Of a stretch of 64,000 nucleotides of DNA, positions 17,390-26,318 are shown piece by piece. Positions within the stretch are counted from its first letter, which is position 1. Every line of letters begins with the position of its first letter. Source of the DNA: Acidobacteriaceae bacterium (GTDB lineage Bacteria; Acidobacteriota; Terriglobia; Terriglobales; Acidobacteriaceae); assembly GCA_030039035.1 (NCBI GenBank), contig JASHQQ010000140.1:1-64000 (forward strand). The letters are read 5' to 3'. The notes beneath the pieces were generated by a model. It had not been told where the DNA came from, made no database searches, and worked only from the letters and a program-made list of their open reading frames with translations. Both the position numbers and the translations under genes were made by a program.

Positions 17390-20300
17390 TTGAAAACGCC
17401 TTGCATCCTTCATTTTTTCGTCAGTCTCGCCCTCGGTGCCGCAGCCGTACTCGGCGCATCCGCGCAGGATCCGGCGCCGCAGGCGGACGCTCAGCCGGCG
17501 GCGTCGAGAGGATCTGGAACGATCCGCGGGCAGGTGTCGGATCCAACAGGCGCGGTGATTCCCAACGCCAGCATTGTTGTCATGACGACCAGGGGCGAAG
17601 TGGCCGGCAAGGCCACGTCGGACGGCGTGGGCGCGTATTCCGTCCACGGATTGGCGGCGGGAACGTACAGTGTCACGGCAACGGCGTCGGGATTCGCCGA
17701 CTTCGAGGTTCCCGGGGTGGCGCTGGCGGCCGGCCAGACGCGCACGGTCAATCCGGCGATGAAGATTCAGGTGGAGCAGCAGCAAGTCGAAGTGGAGACC
17801 GAGAACAACACTGTCAATACCAGCCCGGAAAACAACGCCAACGCGGTGGTGATCAAGGGCAACGATCTGAATGCGCTCTCCGACGATCCAGACGAGCTGC
17901 AGAATGAACTGGAGGCGCTGGCCGGCCCCTCCGCGGGCCCGAATGGCGGCCAGATTTACATCGACGGGTTCACAGGCGGGCAGTTGCCGCCCAAATCCTC
18001 GATCCGCGAGATTCGCGTGAATCAGAATCCCTTCTCCGCCGAGTTCGACCGGCTGGGCTACGGGCGCATCGAGATCTTCACCAAGCCGGGGACCGACAAG
18101 CTCCACGGCGGCTTCGAGTTTTCCGGTAACGATTCCGCCTTCAACACGCAGAACCCGCTTCTGGTAGGAGTTGCCGAGCCGCCCTATTACTCCTGGCGGC
18201 TGCATGGATCCGCGGGCGGACCGATCACCAGGTCGTCGTCGTATTTTGTCAGCGCCTTTTCGCGCTATCAGCAGAACGAGAACATCGTGACGGGCATCGA
18301 CCCGGCGAGCATTACCCCCACCGACCTTACGGGATCCTCCATCGACGAGGCCTTCGGCAACACGTCCTCCCGGCTCGACATCAGCCCGCGCATCGATATC
18401 CAGCTTGGCGAATCGAACACGGCGACGATTCGCGAGACGTATAACCGCAGCGTGGATAACAACAGCATCGGGCAGAACGGGCTGGTTCTGCCGCAACAGG
18501 CCACCAACTCGGACGACCAGGAGAACGCGCTCCAGGTCTCCGACAGTCTCGTCATCAGCCCTCATCTCGTGGACGATATCCGTTTCCAGTACCGGCGCGT
18601 CCGCGACACCACGACCGCGGTTTCCAGCCTGCCTGCCTTCACGCTGCAGCAGCAGTTCACCGACGGCGGCAGCACGCAACAGACTTCGATCGATCACGAA
18701 AACGATCTCGAGCTGCAAAACTATTTCTCCGGAGCTTTCGGCCCGCATGCGTTGAGCTTTGGCGCCCGGCTGCGCGCCTATCCCGACGTGAATTTCACCA
18801 CCAGCGGCAGCAACGGCGCCTACATCTTCTCCCAGCCCAAATACTTCGCAGGGTGCTATCAGACGCCTGCGGGAGGAACGCCTCCGGCAACCTGCTCCCC
18901 GCAGCAGTACACCTACACGAAGATCAACAATGCCACGGCGCAGGCGGTCCTGTTCGATGGAGCACTCTTCTATCAGGATGACTGGAAGGTGAGTCCTCGC
19001 TTCACCTTCAGTTACGGTGCGCGGTGGGAGACGCAAAACCGGATCAGCGACAAGGACGACTGGGCGCCGCGTCTTTCGCTGGCCTATGCGCTGGGCCGGA
19101 ACGCGGGCAAACAGCAGCCCAGGACGGTGCTGCGCGCCGGGTATGGCTGGTTCTATCAGCGATTCACGGTGCCCAACGGATTCGGCGCGAGCACACCCTA
19201 CCTGATCAACGCGATTCACGAGAACGGAAAGAACGAAGAGCAGTTCATCCAGACCTCGGGCATCGTCTTCAACCGCTATGCGACCACGCCGCTCTCGGCA
19301 AGCACCACGGGGAGCAATACGGGAAGAAATGCTCCCACCTTTTACACCATTGCGCCGGATTTTCATGCGGCGAACGACATGGAAGCGGCGATCGGAATCG
19401 ACCGGCAGATCACCAGGGCGATCACCGGCAACGTAACCTACATTTACTCGCAGGGGATCCACCAGTTCTTTACCGACAACCTGAGCGCGGCGGCGGAGAT
19501 TCCCGCGGATGAGGCGAAAACCGGCTTCTATCCCGCGACCGCTCCATCGGCGCCGTCGACAAACAATCTGCAATATACGTCGGGCGGGTTTTACCGCGAA
19601 CATCAGATCATGGTGACGATGCGCACGACCTACCGGAGATACAGCTTCTTTACCAATTACACCTACAGCGATGCCATGGGCGATACGGGCGGCGTAGGAA
19701 CGGTGCCGTCGGTCTCGAGTTATCCCGGCCTGGATTACGGGCCGACGAGCTTCGATGTGCGCAACCGGCTGATGGTCTTCGGCAATTTCATGCTGCCCTG
19801 GGCGATCTCGGTGTCGCCGATGGTGGTCGCCAACTCCGGCACGCCTTTCAACATCACCACGGGCACGGATCTGACCGGGAACAATCAATTCAATGCGCGA
19901 CCGACCTACGCGGCCAATTGCTCCGAGCCCAACGCCGTGCAGACCCGGTGGGGCTGCTTCGACGCCGCGCCGTACGGTGTGAACGCCGTGCCGGGAACGC
20001 CGATCGAGCCGTATGCGGCCAACGAGAAAATCGTACCGGTGGGTCTGGGCACGGGTCCCGTGAACGTTTCCGTGAATATGCGGCTCAGCAAGGTGATCGG
20101 CATCGGGCCCAAGGTGGAAAGCGGAGGTGGAGGCGGGTTCGGCGGACCGGGCGGCGGCCGCTGGGGCGGCCCTCCCGGATTGGCGGGCGGCGGATTGAGC
20201 GGCAGCCGCGGGGGCCCGGGACGGCTCGATCAGTCCGTGGCCCGCAAATACAGCCTGACATTTTCGGCGTTTGGCTCGAATATCCTGAACCACGAAAACC

Positions 20301-20431
20301 TGGGCGTGCCGAACGGAGCGCTCTCGGCCCCGTTGTTCTTCGGAAAATCGCAGACACTTGCCGGGAATTTCTTCTCGTCGCCGAGCGCGGGAAACCGGAA
20401 CGTAAACCTGCAGGTGCAGTTCAGTTTTTAG
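17390..20431 (+). CDS. Oar-like TonB-dependent receptor with carboxypeptidase-regulatory domain
   Basis: A 1013-residue outer-membrane protein. A signal peptide (MKTPCILHFFVSLALGAAAV) is followed by a CarboxypepD_reg-like beta sandwich (GTIRGQVSDPTGAVIPNASI, residues ~40-120), a plug-like region with IREIRVNQNPFSAEFDRLG and GRIEIFTKPGT, and a long beta-barrel ending NLQVQFSF with a terminal Phe. Such receptors take up large ligands or act in surface processes in Acidobacteria; the ligand is unknown. A Gly-rich insert at 20125-20220 (GGGGGFGGPGGGRWGG) sits late in the barrel, probably in a loop. TTG 17390 is preferred because GAGGGG lies 8 bases upstream; GTG 17384 is two codons earlier but too close to it. 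The frame stays open to 17240, inside the preceding gene. Confidence 0.88.
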   Translation: MKTPCILHFFVSLALGAAAVLGASAQDPAPQADAQPAASRGSGTIRGQVSDPTGAVIPNASIVVMTTRGEVAGKATSDGVGAYSVHGLAAGTYSVTATASGFADFEVPGVALAAGQTRTVNPAMKIQVEQQQVEVETENNTVNTSPENNANAVVIKGNDLNALSDDPDELQNELEALAGPSAGPNGGQIYIDGFTGGQLPPKSSIREIRVNQNPFSAEFDRLGYGRIEIFTKPGTDKLHGGFEFSGNDSAFNTQNPLLVGVAEPPYYSWRLHGSAGGPITRSSSYFVSAFSRYQQNENIVTGIDPASITPTDLTGSSIDEAFGNTSSRLDISPRIDIQLGESNTATIRETYNRSVDNNSIGQNGLVLPQQATNSDDQENALQVSDSLVISPHLVDDIRFQYRRVRDTTTAVSSLPAFTLQQQFTDGGSTQQTSIDHENDLELQNYFSGAFGPHALSFGARLRAYPDVNFTTSGSNGAYIFSQPKYFAGCYQTPAGGTPPATCSPQQYTYTKINNATAQAVLFDGALFYQDDWKVSPRFTFSYGARWETQNRISDKDDWAPRLSLAYALGRNAGKQQPRTVLRAGYGWFYQRFTVPNGFGASTPYLINAIHENGKNEEQFIQTSGIVFNRYATTPLSASTTGSNTGRNAPTFYTIAPDFHAANDMEAAIGIDRQITRAITGNVTYIYSQGIHQFFTDNLSAAAEIPADEAKTGFYPATAPSAPSTNNLQYTSGGFYREHQIMVTMRTTYRRYSFFTNYTYSDAMGDTGGVGTVPSVSSYPGLDYGPTSFDVRNRLMVFGNFMLPWAISVSPMVVANSGTPFNITTGTDLTGNNQFNARPTYAANCSEPNAVQTRWGCFDAAPYGVNAVPGTPIEPYAANEKIVPVGLGTGPVNVSVNMRLSKVIGIGPKVESGGGGGFGGPGGGRWGGPPGLAGGGLSGSRGGPGRLDQSVARKYSLTFSAFGSNILNHENLGVPNGALSAPLFFGKSQTLAGNFFSSPSAGNRNVNLQVQFSF

Positions 20432-20453
20432 GGGGCTGCGCAAACTCATGAAT

Positions 20454-20520
20454 CCCCGCGGGCTTAAGCCCGCGAGAAAGATGGACTGAGGAGCCTTTTC
20501 CCGCGCGGCTGAAGCCGTGC
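20454..20520. repeat. Two adjacent REP-like palindromes after the receptor gene
   Basis: CGCGGGCTTAAGCCCGCG (20457-20474) is a perfect 18-base palindrome. About 30 bases later GCGCGGCTGAAGCCGTGC (20503-20520) is a near-perfect relative with the same GGCTxAAGCC core. They lie between the convergent receptor and Gfo/Idh genes. The paired arrangement resembles a REP/BIME unit. Either could stop transcription from both sides. Confidence 0.6.
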
Positions 20521-20560
20521 CCTTTCAAAACTGCCCGTAAGCCGATTCATCAGAGTATCG

Positions 20561-21715
20561 TCAGAAATCCAGCCAGTTCTTTCTGCGGCTGCTCTCGATG
20601 CCGCGATCGATGAACCGCATGCCGCGCACGGCAGCTTCGATGCCGGGCAGCGTGGGCGGCAGCGGGCTCGGCTTGCTGTTGCGACTCGCGTCGAGAGCGT
20701 CGGCGAACTCGCGGTAGAGCACGGCAAAGGCTTCGATGTAGCCTTCGGGATGACCGCCGGGCAAGCGCGTCACGGCGCGCGCATCCGCGCCGAGATAGCC
20801 TGCTGCCGCGTGGCGAATTTCCTCGGGACGGTCGGCCCACTTCACGCGCAAGCGATTGGGATCCTCCTGCTTCCAGTCGATCGATCCATGCTCTCCGTAG
20901 ACCCGCAGGCGCAACCCGTTGCCCTCGCCCGTAGCGATCTGCGAAGCCATCAGCATGCCTTCGGCGCCGTTATCCAGTCGCAGCATGGCGCTGCAATCGT
21001 CGTCGAGCCTGCGGCCCGGCACCACGGTGCGCAGTACGGCATTCAGGCTCGTTACGCGCAAGCCGGTGACGTACTCGAGAAGATGGAACGCGTGAACTCC
21101 GATGTCGCCGATGCACCCGCCGGGACCGTTGAATTTGGGATCGGAGCGCCAGGCGGCCTGCTTCTGACCGGTGGTTTCAATGGGCTGGCTGAGCCATCCC
21201 TGCAAATATTCCACCGCGATTTTGCGGATCGTTCCCAGTTGGTCCGACCGGCAGAGATGCCTCGCTTCGCGAACCAGCGCATAACCGGCGTAGGTGTGCG
21301 TGAGGCCGTAGGCCAGGCCGCACTTGGCAACGATCTTCTCGAGTTCCTCGGCTTCGGAGTAGTTCATCGTGGCCCGCTTGTCGCTCATCACCGGAAATCC
21401 GGCTTCGAGCGCGGCTTTCGCCACGGGGAGATGCATATTGTTCGGCGTGGCAATGACCACGAAATCGATCGCATCCTTGCGAATGCGCTCGGCGGCGATC
21501 ATTTCGTTGTAATTGGCGTAGGCGCGCGCGGGATCGATGCGAAAGGCCTGGCCGGCCAGGCGGGATTTCTCCGACGACTGTGAAAATGCTCCGGCAACGA
21601 GTTCCATGCGTCCGTCCAGCTCCGCCGCCATCTTGTGGACCGGCCCGATGAAGGCTCCCGGACCACCGCCTACCATGCCCATGCGCCACTTGCGGTTCTC
21701 CGCCATCGATTCCAC
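20561..21715 (-). CDS. Gfo/Idh/MocA-family oxidoreductase
   Basis: A 384-residue NAD(P)-dependent dehydrogenase. The N-terminal Rossmann fold has MGMVGGGPGAFIGPVHKMA; IDFVVIATPNNMHLPVAKAALEAG and VMSDKRATMNYSEAEEL form the family signature, where the usual EKP Lys is represented by DKR. The C-terminal beta-sheet domain has GGCIGDIGVHAFHLLEYVTG with the catalytic-type Asp and His. Members oxidise or reduce sugars and inositols; the substrate here is not readable. It is the last gene of a minus-strand run, 261 bases downstream of the molybdenum enzyme genes. There is no signal peptide. Confidence 0.88.
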   Translation of the reverse strand: MESMAENRKWRMGMVGGGPGAFIGPVHKMAAELDGRMELVAGAFSQSSEKSRLAGQAFRIDPARAYANYNEMIAAERIRKDAIDFVVIATPNNMHLPVAKAALEAGFPVMSDKRATMNYSEAEELEKIVAKCGLAYGLTHTYAGYALVREARHLCRSDQLGTIRKIAVEYLQGWLSQPIETTGQKQAAWRSDPKFNGPGGCIGDIGVHAFHLLEYVTGLRVTSLNAVLRTVVPGRRLDDDCSAMLRLDNGAEGMLMASQIATGEGNGLRLRVYGEHGSIDWKQEDPNRLRVKWADRPEEIRHAAAGYLGADARAVTRLPGGHPEGYIEAFAVLYREFADALDASRNSKPSPLPPTLPGIEAAVRGMRFIDRGIESSRRKNWLDF

Positions 21716-21976
21716 GCCTCCGCTTTTTTGCGCGAACTTCTGTCGCCTGATTCAGGAACAACCCAGTCTATCGAATGCCATTCGGGTGGAGAAGCGGAGC
21801 GCAAGCGAGCTGTGGCAGTTCAGGAAACTCTGCAGCCGAAGAAGAATCGCCGAGTCGACGCGACCTGCAGGGAGCGGCAACCTTGAGCGACGTTCCCAAA
21901 GTAGACACTGTTTCTCAAACTGCAGGGTAACCCGCCCGTTCCACAAAAGCGTGGAAAGGACGGGGTGCGGAAACTG

Positions 21977-24136
21977 TCACGATTGGAACCGCGGCGGCTC
22001 GTCGCCGGGAATCGCGTTCAGCGGCGCCATGGGCATTGAGCGCAGCCGCACGCCGGTGGCCGCGAAAACGGCATTGCTGATCGCCGGCGCCAGCGCCACG
22101 AGGCCGGTCTCTCCGGCGCCCGACGAAGGCAGGTCCTTGCGATCGATGAGAATCACTTCGATCTCGGGGACATCGCTGAACCGCGGCACGCGGTACCCGG
22201 CGAGATGCGGATTCAGGATGCGGCCGTCCTTGAATTGAATGGCCTCGAACATCGCCCCGCCGATCGCCTGCACGCAAGCGCCCATCACCTGGTTGCGCAA
22301 ACCGTCGGGATTCACAATCGCGCCGCATTCCCACGCTTCCACCACGCGCACCAGCTTGATCTTCCTTTCGGGTGTGACCTCCACTTCGACGCACGCGGCG
22401 ACGTAATCGCCCTTGTCGAAGCCGCCGGCGACACCGAAGCCGTGTCCTTCCTCGGGACGCGACCGTCCCCAGCGGAACTTGTCCGCCGCGGCCTGAAATA
22501 CGGCGCGGAGTCTCGGATCGGTGAGGTTCTTCAAGCGGAACTGGAGCGAATCCAGGCCCAGGGCAAAGGCGATTTCGCCCATGTGCACTTCGCGGGCAAA
22601 GTGGTTGGCCGTGGCCGCGAGGCTGCGATACGATCCCTGTCGCAACGGCGAGTCCGCCGGATGGAACTGGACGAGCTGATTGGGCACGTTATAGAGCGTT
22701 TGAATGGCCGCGGGCCCGGAGTTGAAGTTGTGGAACTCCCAGCTCACCAGAGTACCGTCGCGTCGCGTGCCGCTGCGCACTTCGATGAATCCCGCCGGAC
22801 GGAAATAGGCCCAGGTAAACTCTTCTTCGCGAGTCCAGATCACCTTGACCGGCTTTCCGGATGCCTTGGCCAGCCGCGCGGCCTCCACAGCGGCTTCGCC
22901 AGTGTGCTTGCCTCCGTAGCCGCTGCCCATGTCGGGCTGGATGACACGCACCTTTTTCGCGGGAAGATGAAACGCCTCGCACAACTCGTCGCGCACCGCG
23001 AACGGGCGCTGCGTGCCGGTCCACACGGTAAGCTTGTCGCCGTTCCAATCCGCCACCGCCGCGCGCGGCTCGAGTGGCGTGTGGGCGATGTACTGCACGG
23101 TGTAATGCTGGTCGAGCTTCACCTCGGCCGCGGCGTAAGCCTGCGGAACCGAGCCGCTCGCGAACTCCGGCCGCGAATCTTCGCTGGAGCTGCCTTTTTT
23201 CAGGGCGGCGAATAACTCACTGTTGGAAATCTGCGGCGGCACGGTCCAGTTCGCGTGGATTGCCGCAAGCGCCTGTTCGGCGGAATGCATGTCTTCGGCC
23301 GTAACTCCGATGAAGTCGCCATCGTGCACGACTTTCGCCGTTGGAACCCTCTCCGCGCCTGATGTGTCCACCGAAACCAGCGAAGCATGGTAGCCCTGCG
23401 GGCGAAGCACCTTGCCGAAGAGCATCCCGGGGCGGACGATGTCGGAAGGAAACCGATGCTTGCCCGTCACGAAGTCGCGGCCGTTGACTTTGCGAAGCGG
23501 AGTGCCCGCGATCTTCCAATCGGTGGCCGGCGTGAGCGGCGGGTCGCTGGGAACGTTCTCCACTAGCTCTTCTCCACGAGTGAGCTCGCCATAGGTCAGG
23601 CTCTCTCTGGTGTGCGGATTGGTCACTTTGCCATCCGCGGCGGTCAACGTGGAGGCATCGGCATTCCATCGCGCGGCAGCGGTCTTGACGAGCACGTCGC
23701 GCGCGGCCGAGGCCATATTGCGCAGTTGCGGTCCCATCGTCGGAGTGGTGCGGCTGCCAAAGGTGCCCATGTCCCACGGCGTCAGGTCGGTATCGCCCAT
23801 TACCATCGCGATGGAGTCGAACGGAGTGCGCAGTTCTTCGGCGACAAGCTGCGCCAGCGAAGTGCGGATGTTCTGTCCCACCTCCACCTTGCCGGTAAAT
23901 ACCTTCACTTCGCCATCGGCGCCGATGTGAATCCATGCATTGAGTTCGGTGGGCAGTTCATGCCCTTGCCATTGCCGCCCGGACTCCTGCGCGAACTCGC
24001 GAACCGGCGCCACGCACACGAGCAATCCGCCGCCGAGAGTCTTCAGGAACTCGCGGCGGTCGAGATGAAATCCCCGGGCCGGCGGATCGATCTCCTGCTG
24101 CCGGGCTTCGCTCATCAGCTCATCGAGGGCGCTCAC
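21977..24136 (-). CDS. Molybdenum hydroxylase large subunit, IorB-like, Tat-exported
   Basis: A 719-residue molybdopterin-binding subunit of the aldehyde oxidase/xanthine dehydrogenase superfamily, closest in layout to isoquinoline 1-oxidoreductase beta subunits. The N-terminus has a twin-arginine signal LDRREFLKTLGGGLLV. Later blocks include VFTGKVEVGQNIRTSL, DMGSGYGGKHTGEAAVEAAR, and the active-site Glu region SSGAGETGLVALAPAISNAV. It would oxidise an aldehyde or N-heterocycle by hydroxylation in the periplasm, passing electrons to the Fe-S subunit and probably a cytochrome. GTG 24136 overlaps the small-subunit stop as GTGA. The frame stays open to 24481, but that part overlaps the small subunit. 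Substrate unknown. Confidence 0.88.
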   Translation of the reverse strand: MSALDELMSEARQQEIDPPARGFHLDRREFLKTLGGGLLVCVAPVREFAQESGRQWQGHELPTELNAWIHIGADGEVKVFTGKVEVGQNIRTSLAQLVAEELRTPFDSIAMVMGDTDLTPWDMGTFGSRTTPTMGPQLRNMASAARDVLVKTAAARWNADASTLTAADGKVTNPHTRESLTYGELTRGEELVENVPSDPPLTPATDWKIAGTPLRKVNGRDFVTGKHRFPSDIVRPGMLFGKVLRPQGYHASLVSVDTSGAERVPTAKVVHDGDFIGVTAEDMHSAEQALAAIHANWTVPPQISNSELFAALKKGSSSEDSRPEFASGSVPQAYAAAEVKLDQHYTVQYIAHTPLEPRAAVADWNGDKLTVWTGTQRPFAVRDELCEAFHLPAKKVRVIQPDMGSGYGGKHTGEAAVEAARLAKASGKPVKVIWTREEEFTWAYFRPAGFIEVRSGTRRDGTLVSWEFHNFNSGPAAIQTLYNVPNQLVQFHPADSPLRQGSYRSLAATANHFAREVHMGEIAFALGLDSLQFRLKNLTDPRLRAVFQAAADKFRWGRSRPEEGHGFGVAGGFDKGDYVAACVEVEVTPERKIKLVRVVEAWECGAIVNPDGLRNQVMGACVQAIGGAMFEAIQFKDGRILNPHLAGYRVPRFSDVPEIEVILIDRKDLPSSGAGETGLVALAPAISNAVFAATGVRLRSMPMAPLNAIPGDEPPRFQS

Positions 24137-24612
24137 TGGCTCGCCCCCTTTCCGGCCGGCGCGGAGGCCCGTCTGATGGCCGCCATGATGCGCGGATAGG
24201 TGCCGCAACGGCAGACGTTGCCGTTCATGTGCTCGACAATCTGCTCGTCGGTTGGATGAGGAACCTCGCGGAGCAGTGCGGTCGCCGACAGGATCATGCC
24301 CGGCGTGCAGTAGCCGCACTGGTATGCACCTTCCTCGAGAAAGGCTTCCTGCACCGGGGTGAGCACTTCGTGGCGCTCCAGGCCTTCGATCGTCGTGATC
24401 TGCACGCCAACCGCGCTGGAGAGAGGCGTGAGACAGGAATGAGTCGCCTTTCCGTTCAGCAGAACGGTGCAGGCGCCGCATTGGCCTTCGCCGCAGCCGT
24501 ACTTGGCCCCGGTCAGGTTGAGGCGGTTGCGCAGCGCGAAGAGCAGGCTCTCCTCCGCGAAGCCGCGGACGTGAAGCTCTTCGCCGTTCACCTGGAGCAG
24601 GAAATCGGCCAT
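24133..24612 (-). CDS. Molybdenum hydroxylase [2Fe-2S] small subunit, IorA-like
   Basis: A 159-residue iron-sulfur subunit with two [2Fe-2S] sites. The plant-ferredoxin-like domain has YGCGEGQCGACTVLLNG, and the C-terminal four-helix domain has QCGYCTPGMI and NVCRCGTYPRI. It carries electrons from the molybdenum subunit encoded immediately downstream. It has no signal peptide, so it is probably carried through the Tat system with the large subunit, as is usual for this type. Shine-Dalgarno GGGAGGTG lies about 6 bases before ATG 24612. No FAD-binding subunit is encoded nearby, which fits the IorAB type rather than xanthine dehydrogenase. Confidence 0.93.
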   Translation of the reverse strand: MADFLLQVNGEELHVRGFAEESLLFALRNRLNLTGAKYGCGEGQCGACTVLLNGKATHSCLTPLSSAVGVQITTIEGLERHEVLTPVQEAFLEEGAYQCGYCTPGMILSATALLREVPHPTDEQIVEHMNGNVCRCGTYPRIMAAIRRASAPAGKGASQ

Positions 24613-24741
24613 CGCTACACCTCCCGGCCGCGCAGACCGAACAGATTCAGGATACGCCTTCGCTTCCTTGACGGAGCGAGGTTGAATCTCGAGCAGATGA
24701 AACGATCGGTCCGAGGCGGCGCGATACGATTTTGGGCGGCT

Positions 24742-26049
24742 CTACGGCACGGATGCGACGGCTTTCCGTTTCGCATCTGCGTCCGGCGAGTCGCCGGCCA
24801 GCGTTGCCAGCCGCGCGGGATAGAGCGGCGGGCGCGCGCTCGCGACCGTCCAGCCGAAGAGAAACTCCGTTGCTGCCCCGCAGATGCGTCCCTGGCAGGG
24901 GCCCATCCCGCAGCGGGTGTGCAGCCTTGCCGCGCGGCCTGATGCGCACTCCGCGAGCTCACCGTGGGTTACATCCTCGCAACGGCAGACGATGGTATCG
25001 GAAGCGGCGAGAGCGCGCAGCTCGGCGCGCAGCGCGAAGGTGTTGTCGAGATGCCGCGCAAATTGCCGCAGCTTCTGGCGCAAGGGCAGGAACTCGGCAG
25101 CTTTGCCCACGTGGCCTGCCACGGCAAATCCCGCGATCTGGCCCTCCACAAGAGCCTTGTCGAGCCCGCCGATTCCTGTCGGCTCGCCGACACAATAGAC
25201 GCCTTTGATCGACGTCTCCTGGATGGCGTTGACGGCGACATAACCGTCTTCGATTCTGCAGCCAAGCAACTGCGCCAGCTCAAGATTGGGCACGAGATGG
25301 TAGCCGCAGGCAAGATCATCGCAGGGAATCTCCCGCTGGTCTTTACCGTCGCTCACAACGACAGCCTCAAGTCGAGTCTCGCCGAGCGCGCACTTGACCC
25401 ACCAGCCCGGCTTGTAGGGAACGCCGCGCGTTTGCCAGCGATATTGCGCGCCTTCGACGAGCTTTCCCGGAAGCGCCGCGAGCGATGCGGCCAACACCAC
25501 GAGCCGGCTCCACGGCGCCTGCTCAAAGATACCCTCGATCTTCCCGCCTTCGCGATTCAGAGCGGCGGCAACGGCAAGCAACAGCGGCCCGCTGCCCGCG
25601 ACAACAATTCGCTTCCCCGCAATGGGCAGGCCGCTCTTCACCATCGCCTGCAGGCCGCCCGCGCCCATCACGCCGGGCAATGTCCATCCCGGAAACGGCA
25701 GGAAGCGCTCGCGCGCGCCGGTGGCGATGACGAGGCGATCCCAAGGCACATCGTGCGGGCGGCCGGGGCGCTCCACACGAACAACGCCGGAACCTGGCGA
25801 GTCGATCACGGAGGATTCGGGTTCCCAGGCGGCGCCGCTCGCTTCGAATCTCCTGACCCACTTTGCGAATTCACGACCGTGAGGGGAGTTCGGAGCCGTC
25901 TCCGTCTTGTATCCGCGCCAGATTTGGCCGCCGGCCGCGTGATTCTCGTCGAGCAGACGAACCTGGCAGCCGTTCTCGGCCGCGACCGCTGCAGCGGCCA
26001 TTCCGCCCGGGCCGGCGCCGACGACGACCACGCGCACCGGAGCGGTCAT
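24742..26049 (-). CDS. FAD/NAD(P)-binding subunit of D-hydroxyproline dehydrogenase (LhpE/HcnB-like)
   Basis: A 435-residue flavoprotein with two dinucleotide-binding motifs, VVGAGPGGMAAAAVAAENG at the N-terminus and VVAGSGPLLLAVAAALN mid-protein. A C-terminal BFD-like [2Fe-2S] domain has CRCEDVTHGEL and RCGMGPCQGRIC. This layout is shared by HcnB, OoxA and the LhpE subunit of heteromeric D-hydroxyproline dehydrogenase. The gene for the matching small Fe-S subunit overlaps it (ATGA at 26046-26049), and the DAO-type catalytic subunit, epimerase and deaminase of the same pathway lie divergently 2-6 kb away, so hydroxyproline is the best substrate inference. Opine or other D-amino-acid oxidation is the alternative. 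Confidence 0.82.
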   Translation of the reverse strand: MTAPVRVVVVGAGPGGMAAAAVAAENGCQVRLLDENHAAGGQIWRGYKTETAPNSPHGREFAKWVRRFEASGAAWEPESSVIDSPGSGVVRVERPGRPHDVPWDRLVIATGARERFLPFPGWTLPGVMGAGGLQAMVKSGLPIAGKRIVVAGSGPLLLAVAAALNREGGKIEGIFEQAPWSRLVVLAASLAALPGKLVEGAQYRWQTRGVPYKPGWWVKCALGETRLEAVVVSDGKDQREIPCDDLACGYHLVPNLELAQLLGCRIEDGYVAVNAIQETSIKGVYCVGEPTGIGGLDKALVEGQIAGFAVAGHVGKAAEFLPLRQKLRQFARHLDNTFALRAELRALAASDTIVCRCEDVTHGELAECASGRAARLHTRCGMGPCQGRICGAATEFLFGWTVASARPPLYPARLATLAGDSPDADAKRKAVASVP

Positions 26050-26315
26050 TCGGTCGCGACCTTCATGCCGTCGCGGCACAGCATCTGGCACGTCCGTCGC
26101 AACGGCTCGCCATCTATCGTGGCGGCGCACTCGAAACAGATGCCCATGCCGCAAAGCGGCGCGCGCGGTTCCCCGCGGACCGATTTCCGGCACGGGATTT
26201 GCGCGCACAGCAACGCGGCGGCGACGGTCATCCCGGCCTGCGCCTGGACGGGACGGCCGTTCACAACGATGGTGACGGGTGCCTCGCCCGGATGCGCGTG
26301 TTCCATCGCGGCCAT
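26046..26315 (-). CDS. [2Fe-2S] subunit of D-hydroxyproline dehydrogenase (LhpF/HcnA-like)
   Basis: An 89-residue ferredoxin-like protein of the Fer2_4 type. Four cysteines are arranged CGMGICFEC with a later RTCQMLC, matching HcnA/SoxA-type small subunits. Its stop overlaps the start of the FAD subunit by 4 bases and it begins 3 bases after the GH127 stop, so the three genes form one minus-strand operon. It should relay electrons within a heteromeric dehydrogenase. Start ATG 26315 is clear; a second Met three residues later is possible. Confidence 0.85.
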   Translation of the reverse strand: MAAMEHAHPGEAPVTIVVNGRPVQAQAGMTVAAALLCAQIPCRKSVRGEPRAPLCGMGICFECAATIDGEPLRRTCQMLCRDGMKVATE

Positions 26316-26318
26316 CGG

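Noticed and set aside
17231-20449. Long minus-strand frame of 1072 codons opposite the TonB receptor
   Set aside because: Arg/His/Gly-rich low-quality translation typical of antisense in GC-rich DNA; the plus strand has signal peptide, plug and barrel features.
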